A stretch of 64,000 bases of DNA, taken from the NCBI GenBank assembly GCA_030248215.1, contig JASANG010000627.1, positions 537,814 through 601,813 on the forward strand. The letters run 5' to 3'. Below are positions 57,680 to 64,000 of this stretch, one piece after another. The DNA is from Enoplolaimus lenunculus. Taxonomy: Eukaryota; Nematoda; Enoplea; Enoplida; Thoracostomopsidae. How positions within the stretch are numbered: position 1 is the first letter of the stretch; every line of letters begins with the position of its first letter. A program made the translations under genes and the position numbers. The notes beneath the pieces were generated by a model. That model was not told where the DNA came from. It saw nothing but the letters and a program-made list of their open reading frames with translations, and made no database searches.

Positions 57680-58489
57680 TGTTGTTACCCGAAAAAATAA
57701 CTTTAAATGTTATATACCTGCTTCTAAACTCAAGCTTAAATATTTATAAATCACGTTACAAAAATGACCCTGATGTTACTACACACGTTTACAAAACAGA
57801 TCTTTTACAGAACTGAATAACCGTGCCCGCTGTTCACGGCAATAACTCCACTTTTTGTCAGGCAACAAACATGAAAAGAATCCACTTCACCAAAGGCATA
57901 CAAAATTTTAACGGTTGCACAGTACAGTAAAACATAAATGCATTCGCCGCACAACACAGTTTATGTCAACAGCGGTAACTCTAGTCAGGCAAGGCAAGTT
58001 ACCATTTCTTAGGTGCATTTTCATAGAAGTCAATGTTTGCATGTAATGTGACCAACTTAGACTAGCTAAGTGTTTTAATTATGAACTTCAAACGCACTGC
58101 AGTTTCCAAATTTTTCATTTAATTAAAGGTGCGCAAGCAGTGATGTGTTTAGCGTATAATGTAGCCACATACACAGCTTTCGGCAAAATCAAGTTCAATG
58201 CACCGAGTGATTCACGCTTTCCTGCTCGCTTAGACATAGTTATTACATCAAAAACGTTTTGCGCGTTTGGCACAATCATGCTCAATGCACCGAGTTATTC
58301 ACGCTTAATTTGGCTACCTGCCCGCTTAGCGCATCTGATTAATACCTTACGCGTAAGCACCTGCTCAGATATTTCAGCGGTGCGCTGTGCAGAAGTTTAT
58401 GTCTGCTGAATACTAGTTATGTGGTTTCCAGTTTTTCAGGGTGGAAAAATTATGACAAGGAATACAGTGTAGCCACTCCTGTATGACGG
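57680..58489. other. CCT3 upstream flank
   Basis: Presumed CCT3 promoter side. A tandem copy of about 80 bases lies at 58183-58330 (TCAATGCACCGAGTGATTCACG twice with changes). No gene supported. Confidence 0.4.
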
Positions 58490-58977
58490 CCAGATTTTCC
58501 AATGTTTCGGTAGGAACATTTAACAAGCATATTAATAAGTGTGGATGGAAAAAGTGGAAAATTCATTTGGTAGGAAAAGTTAGAGATGCAGGCGAGGTTT
58601 GAGAAACTGGAAAACTGGAAAAGTTAAACATGTAGTGTTTCTCTATGTCTGGTTGTGAAGGAACTTTTTGGTTTGTTTGGCTGGAGCATTTGGAAGTGTG
58701 GTTCGGTTCGGAAAAAGGAAAATTGGAAAAGTGGAAACTTCAAGCGTAGGCATGTATAATTCCTATCGATTGGTAAGGACATTAAATAGAGGTGTAGGCG
58801 AGGTGCGGAAAACGGGAAGAGTGGAAAAGTTAAACGTATAGGTTTCTCTAGGTCTGGTAGGAAAGGAACACTATGGTTGGTTTGGTTGGAAAATTGGGAT
58901 GTGTGGTTCGGCTCGTAAATAAGGGAAAAGTGGAGAATTCAAGCATAGGTATATACATGATTTGTTTTGGTCGGTAG

Positions 58978-59130
58978 CTGTGTGCAACCGGAGGTGAAAA
59001 ATATCGAAGCCGGAGCCGGAGGTCAACGAAACTCCGGCAAAAATTCTAGCGGAGCCGGAGCCGGAGCCACAGCCGGAGGCCAATTTTCTGCCGGAGCCGT
59101 AGCCGGCGGCAGACCTCCGATTGTACTATG
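58978..59130 (+). mobile_element. family A hAT-like element, internally deleted
   Basis: 153 bp; starts CTGTGTGCAACCGGAGG, ends CCTCCGATTGTACTATG. Flanks GTCGGTAG and GTTGGTAG agree at 7 of 8. The middle of the family is missing. Inserted in the minisatellite. Confidence 0.8.
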
Positions 59131-59284
59131 GTTGGTAGGGAAAGCAAGAGGTGTCCGCGAGGTTCGGATAATGGGAAAAGTGGAAAATTTTAATGCATAG
59201 ATTTTTCCTTGGTTCGTAGGAAAAATCTGAAGCATAGGTTTTGGTTGGAAAACGGGAAACGTTTAAACGCCTAGATTTACTCTA

Positions 59285-59493
59285 CACTGCAAAAAATGGT
59301 GAGTCAAATTGACTCTCTCCGAAATAGGCTCTACAGGACTACACAAACTGAGTCAAATTCGACTCCGCCAGAGTCAAACATGCGACTCAGTGAATCGAAT
59401 TTGACTCTGCCGGAGTCGAATTTTGACTCAATTTGTGTAGTCCCGTAGAGCCTATTTTCGAGAGAGTCAATTTGACTCACATTTTTTGCTGCG
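59285..59493. mobile_element. palindromic TA-flanked MITE, copy 3
   Basis: 209 bp; starts CACTGCAAAAAATGGTGAG, ends CACATTTTTTGCTGCG, with TA on both sides. Same interior as 7720-7928. Inserted in the minisatellite. Confidence 0.86.
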
Positions 59494-60820
59494 TACGTTG
59501 GTAGGGAAAATCTGAAGCCCAGGTTTTGTTCGGAAAACAGAAAAAGAAAAAATTAAAACGCCCAAAATTTCTCTTGGTTGGTAGGAAAAATCTGAAACAT
59601 AGGTTTTGGTTGCAAAACGAGAAAATTTAAACGCCTAGATTTACCATGGGTGGTAGGGAAAATTGAAACACAGGTTTTGTTTGGAAAACGGGAAAAGTGA
59701 AAAATTAAAATGCCTAAGTAGATTACCCTTGGTTGGTAAGAAAAATATGAAGCATAGGTTTTGGTTGGAATACGGGAAAATGTAAACACATAGATTTGTC
59801 CTGGGCTGGTGGTATATTAAGGAAAATCTGAAACACAGGTTTTGTTTGGAAAACGGGAAAAGCGGAAAATTAAAATGCCCAGATTTTCCCTTTGTTGGTA
59901 AGAAATATAAACATAGGGTTTGGTTGGAAAACGGAAAAGCCAAAAATTTAAACGCCAAATTTTCCTTGGTTGGTAGGAAAAACCAGAAGCAATTAGTTTT
60001 GGTTGGAAACGGGAAAATTTAAACGCCTAGATTTTACACTTCGGTTTTCCATGTCACATCTGAGAATGTCTATACATTTGAATTCCCTACCAAAACAGGA
60101 AAAGGCCGGGCATTGGAACTTTGCACTCATTTTCTTAATATAAGTACGTAAAAGATTGTGGTGAGGGGATTTTTCCATTGTGGAAGGAAACAAGAAAATT
60201 GCCTGAATTCCATGCGTTTTAAACTTTCTACGTTTCCAGTTTTCCAAACAAAAGCTATTGTTCAGGTTTTTCCTACCTACCCAGGATAAATCATAGACGT
60301 TTAAGTTTTCAACTTTTTCCATTTTCCAAACAAAATCTACTTTCAGACTTTCCCAGCTATTCAGGGAAAGCCAATACGTTTTAAATTTTCCACTTTTCCA
60401 GTTTTCCAAACAAAACCTAGGCTTCAGATTTTCCGTTCCCCAGCAAAACTTATGCTGGTGATTTTTTCTACAAAACCAGTGAAAAATCAGGTCGTCATAC
60501 AGAAATGGCTGCGCTACACTCCTGGTTATGTTTTGTGCCCTGGAAAACTGGAAGCCGCTGTTGTACACGTGGGCCCATTTTTCTTATTTTATAAATGTTG
60601 TGTCGGCTGCACCTTTAATTGCTGCATGCAGGACCAACTATAAAATCACATGCAGAGTTAACGGAAAGTGCAATTCCGTTTAATCGATAAATAAATTAAT
60701 CTTCTTTTTACTTAGTTAGGAATGCAAAATGTGGTAACTTTTAAATTTAATCTTAAAATTATATTTCATTCAAATGTTTCAATTTTATTCTTTTTACATA
60801 CGTACTTTTTTCATTCCAGC

Positions 60821-60916
60821 CTACGTCAATTGAATAATGTCAACGACCAAGAATTGACAAAACGCGCAAATGAATTACTTGAACTAGTGGGCCATTCTGC
60901 CGTCTCCTACACGTGA
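60821..60916 (+). CDS. possible terminal exon of an unknown gene
   Basis: After a good acceptor (TTTTTTCATTCCAG) a frame encodes LRQLNNVNDQELTKRANELL then a short tail and TGA. It is helical and looks like real coding, but no earlier exon was found and the family is not recognised. A longer plus-strand frame starts at 60913 in another register. Confidence 0.35.
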   Translation, partial: LRQLNNVNDQELTKRANELLELVGHSAVSYT

Positions 60917-61530
60917 ATTATTGTGACTTCTACATCAAGCAGACTAAAATATTTTACAGTTTAAAATTTGTGACTTTCGACACCTTTCGTGAAAAACGGC
61001 CAAAAAATTTCCCGGTACGCATGTCAAATAAGCAGATTTTCAGAGTTGAGGTTGATAGCACAGTGCAATTTTCTGATGAAATCTTACCACAATTCTACTT
61101 TTTTGAAGTGTATACCGAGGCCAAGCGACAATACACTGGAAAATCTGACAAGCACTTTCCGAACGCAAAAGAACAATTACGGGTTGATAAACGTAGACCG
61201 CGGGTAAAGCAATTTTGCGCAGGGATGCCAGTTCGTAAAAATACAAATATCGCGCATATGAAGCGCGAACTGGGCGAAGAAATCCTTAGTATCCACCTAC
61301 TTCTGATTGGGATAACAATTAATATTCGATTAGAATTTCGAGCTTTCATCGACAAGGTAAAAAACCGATGCGCAACATCAGAAAAGAAAAGACCATTTAT
61401 CGTTTATTATTTTAACTCTTTTCATAACAATAAAATGTACGCAAAACTGCAGTGGTACTTAGGCAAAAACACAAAATATTACATGTTTCTGGTCCGTGTT
61501 AGTTTTAGGAATCTACAAGTACGGCCCTAG
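60913..61530 (+). CDS. hypothetical protein, 205 codons
   Basis: Not recognised. The open frame is long for this composition. The product is basic with a balanced Lys/Glu/Arg content and some hydrophobic stretches (ILSIHLLLIGITINIRL). Blocks such as SNKQIFRVEVDSTVQFSD and MKRELGEEIL look protein-like. No signal peptide or catalytic motif seen. It could be an exon, an element-derived frame or a chance frame. Confidence 0.35.
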   Translation: MNYCDFYIKQTKIFYSLKFVTFDTFREKRPKNFPVRMSNKQIFRVEVDSTVQFSDEILPQFYFFEVYTEAKRQYTGKSDKHFPNAKEQLRVDKRRPRVKQFCAGMPVRKNTNIAHMKRELGEEILSIHLLLIGITINIRLEFRAFIDKVKNRCATSEKKRPFIVYYFNSFHNNKMYAKLQWYLGKNTKYYMFLVRVSFRNLQVRP

Positions 61531-62340
61531 AAGCAACATTGCCCGTTTTTCCAATAAAAAATAGCGAGCTTGAAAGAATAAATTTACACTGCACATGTGG
61601 AAACATTACGCAAACCATGCCTAGGTGCAGGATACAACTGGAAATTGACCTTTTGCTTCCATTGTGACAAAAAGTATTTTCCAAACCCGGCTCCGCTAAA
61701 CTAAGAACTTTTTTCGGAGTTGTGCAGCTTTGAGGCAATTTCCGAACGAATACCAAAAACAAATTTTTGACACAATTTAAACTTAAGCCTAAGGCATTCT
61801 TAAAATTAACGAATTATAGGTAAACGATATATTGAATATATATTTTTGAAACGGGCTGGAGGCCGGCTCTCTTAAAAGCAGTTACACATTGCAGTACCAG
61901 CGTCATAATTTATAAAAAAATTACTTTTTAACCAGTTTATGAATTGGGTTGTATTTATTCTACGTTTAAGCAGCTATCTAAACTAAAGAATGTTTTCATA
62001 CTTTTTAATCACAATTCTGGTTCCTTTTTCTGCTTGTAAAAGCAATTAGCATCGGTGTCATTGTCATCAAAATTGGTAGTAAAATATTGTTATTTGCTGC
62101 CCTTCTATTTCTATCCAACGCGATTTAGCAAGCTACTATTCCCATTCAGTAATGTGTGGCCTAGAGAAACGGGTTAAGACGCTTTAAGTTAGTAACATAA
62201 CGATCGAAAAAATTTCAACTCGAAACCATCGGGCCTTTCTTGATATGAATTCAAATACAGCATCACAAATGAGTTCAGAAAATTTAAACGTTTATCATTG
62301 TTAATCCTAGCCAACAACGTTCAAACTGAATAGCAGTAAG
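61531..62340. other. intergenic, nothing recognised
   Basis: No supported feature. Confidence 0.35.
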
Positions 62341-62660
62341 GTTCGTTTTTCGGGATAGAAATTTCTTGTCTAAGAAGTTCAATAAATCATATATCATAGC
62401 GTCACGATTGCCCAAACGAGTAAATGGGTTGTAACCAAATAAAACTGATTTGGAACCATTCATATCTTTGACAGAGATCTTAACTCTGACTTCAGAACTT
62501 TTGATTACATGGCTAAAATTTCTTTCGACTCAATTCCGTGAACATCGGCGACGTTATATAAATAAAAATTGCTTGGCATAAGATTTCGGTCCTGACTATT
62601 CATCGGACCCGCAAATAGTTTAATTTTTAACGGTTCACGTTTGTATGTATCAAACGATCA
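62341..62660 (-). pseudogene. unrecognised coding-like remnant
   Basis: On the minus strand two protein-like blocks follow one another: one with GPMNSQDRNLMPSNFYLYNV and one with VKDMNGSKSVLFGYNPFTRL. Composition is that of a globular protein, but the family is unknown. Broken. May belong to an old mobile or virus-like element. Confidence 0.35.
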
Positions 62661-62984
62661 AGATATGTTTTGAGATACATACATACGCTTGAACTGTTTA
62701 CTGAGCAAATAGCGGAGGGTAAAATGCGAAAAATTACTCAAAGATTTTCGATTTTGCAAACAAATAAAAATAATTGAGAAAGATCAAACGCCGACAACAA
62801 ATATATAATTGAAGAAACTATTGAATATATATAGCTTTGCGAGCACAAAGTTCCTCTTTACTATAAATTTTCATTTTTTGTGTTTCATATATACTAATCT
62901 TCCAGACTGGACAGAATAACTTGCAAAAACGTGGTATAATATACTTTAATCAGTTATATATCACAGTTTCTCAGCGGTACATCA

Positions 62985-63130
62985 AACCTGGACATCGACA
63001 GATTTTTTTACCACAACGGATTGTTTTTGCTTTGTCGTTTGTCACCGGACGCAGACCGTGCTCCATTCCGCTGTTTGCGGAACCAATAATGATCGCCTAT
63101 TTGCCGGTACCTTGAGTATCCTGGCAGTCT
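62985..63130 (-). pseudogene. unrecognised Cys/Gly-rich coding-like remnant
   Basis: Minus-strand stretch with IIIGSANSGMEHGLRPV and IRCGKKICRCPGLMYR, ending in a stop. The cysteines C-x4-C-x-C are suggestive but unassigned. Broken or partial. Confidence 0.3.
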
Positions 63131-63329
63131 AAAACAATATGGTAAATGTCGACATAAATCGGCACCAGTTTTAGTATTGTGACGATTAAATTCATACCAA
63201 ACATATTTTCTGTCAAAAATACCACAAATTATTTTAAACATAATTTATTCACATTCCATAACTATAAGCTAAATTTTGGTCTAAATTCGTGTTTCAGTTA
63301 AAGTTTATTACTACTTCAATTTGCAATGC

Positions 63330-63919
63330 TAATTGGCACCTGGAACATATATAAATTGTTGTAATTGTACATTTGGGGGGCTCAGTTTTCTGAATAAAGT
63401 TTCATACGGTCAGTTTATTTTTTATGCTTCACCTGCGGTAGCCGTGGGTGCATTTTTTTTGTTTAAATAAATTTTGGAACCGAGCGGAGCGCTCTGTTAT
63501 AGGTCTTAGCTGTTGCTGTTGAACCGAGTGAAGCGCTTGGTTATAGGTCTTAGCTGTTGCTGTTGAACCGAGTGAATCGCTTGGTTATTAGAAAAGTTCA
63601 AGCTGGTTAGAATTTAGTATTCATCTACGGAGCCGTAATTTATTTGACTACCGAGGCTAGCGCTTGGCATATAGATCAAATTGCTCGAATTAATTTTATC
63701 TAGTATTGTAGCCACCGTTGCATTGAGTTCCTGCGGAAGCCGTGGGATTTAAAACAAGTTTATCGAACTTTTTATGCGCCGTTCGCATTAATTGCTGTAG
63801 TAGTTCCGCATCCGATTTTAACTAAATTAAAACAAAATTCAAAAGAACTCGACTGTAGGCAATAAATATAAGGTTTACGTTATCGTGGTTTATTACTAGA
63901 GCAAGCGCGTCGTTACATT
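63330..63919 (+). mobile_element. likely end of an LTR (LTR retrotransposon at window edge)
   Basis: The stretch ends GCGCGTCGTTACA just before TTTTGGTGACCACGATGGGAC, the layout of an LTR end (…TACA) followed by a primer-binding site. An AATAAA lies at about 63860. The left LTR limit is not resolved. The element body would lie beyond the window, so family (BEL/Pao or Gypsy) and condition cannot be judged. Confidence 0.45.
63475..63590 (+). repeat. tandem repeat, about 55-bp unit, 2.2 copies
   Basis: Unit AACCGAGTGAAGCGCTTGG followed by TTATAGGTCTTAGCTGTTGC and TGTTG. Within the likely LTR region. Confidence 0.8.
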
Positions 63920-63921
63920 TT

Positions 63922-63939
63922 GGTGACCACGATGGGACA
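63922..63939 (+). other. putative primer-binding site, tRNA-Arg type
   Basis: TGGTGACCACGATGGGAC is the inverse of GTCCCATCGTGGTCACCA, which has the form of a tRNA 3' end (T-arm, CGTGGTC acceptor strand, A, CCA). Animal tRNA-Arg(UCG) begins GACCACG, which pairs with CGTGGTC (recalled). Confidence 0.45.
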
Positions 63940-64000
63940 CGTAATCTTCGGATAATTATTATTGACCGAACTTTCAAACATTGGATTTTTTCGCTTTACA

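Larger units (their letters stand above)
58490..60445. repeat. degenerate minisatellite with an inverted right end
   Basis: The unit, about 110-120 bp, carries TTGGTTGGTAGG, AAAATCTGAAGCATAGG, TTTTGGTTGGAAAACGGG and AAAATTTAAACGCCTAGATT words. From about 58490 to 60040 it reads in one direction. From about 60190 to 60445 it reads inverted (CGTTTTAAATTTTCCACTTT, CCAGTTTTCCAAACAAAACC, AGATTTTCC). A family A element (58978-59130) and a TA-flanked MITE (59285-59493) are inserted in it. Confidence 0.85.

Noticed and set aside
59553-60568. Phe/Pro-rich minus-strand frames at 59.5-60.6 kb
   Set aside because: They are translations of the minisatellite units.
61505-61762. Minus-strand 85-codon frame
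   Set aside because: No recognisable motif, Ser/Cys-rich composition; judged a chance frame.

Overview
The window looks like nuclear DNA of an AT-rich invertebrate animal. Genes are split into short exons, most introns end in TTTTAG or TTTCAG, and the space between genes is full of small DNA transposons, tRNA-derived SINEs and old virus-like elements. The phylum cannot be fixed from sequence reading alone.

Four host genes can be read with confidence, all on the minus strand. NDUFA2 (mitochondrial complex I) lies at 4047-3438 in 2 exons. PDE12 (mitochondrial 2',5'-phosphodiesterase of the CCR4/EEP nuclease fold) lies at 16351-9355 in 10 exons, one of them a 25-nt microexon. An InaF-motif membrane protein lies at 46934-44471 in 6 exons. 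CCT3 (gamma subunit of the TRiC/CCT chaperonin) lies at 57679-49617 in 15 exons, one intron of which is GC-AG. Exon edges were set by hand from splice sites, reading phase and recalled family sequences, so they should be treated as predictions.

From 18.4 to 40.6 kb there are two nested Polinton/Maverick-class elements. The outer one (18392-40645) has inverted ends and a 6-bp target duplication with one mismatch. A second one (28227-39898) sits inside it, with its own inverted ends and an exact 6-bp duplication, CAAACA. Recognisable parts are two penton (minor capsid) genes, the end of a family-B DNA polymerase, a conserved Polinton gene of unknown role, a Ser/Thr kinase and Ser/Thr-rich membrane-protein remnants. 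Both elements are broken.

The rest is repeat-rich. There are many non-autonomous hAT-like elements (8-bp duplications, ends CAGGGTGCAACCGG and variants), three palindromic TA-flanked MITEs, four tRNA-like SINE families, and a degenerate minisatellite at 58.5-60.4 kb whose last part is inverted. The right edge probably holds the end of an LTR and the primer-binding site of an LTR retrotransposon. Unassigned coding-like stretches lie at 0.36-1.54 kb and at 60.8-63.1 kb.

NDUFA2 and PDE12 act in mitochondria and CCT3 in cytosolic folding. Nothing in the layout suggests that the host genes work together. The small transposons lie largely in introns and intergenic DNA.
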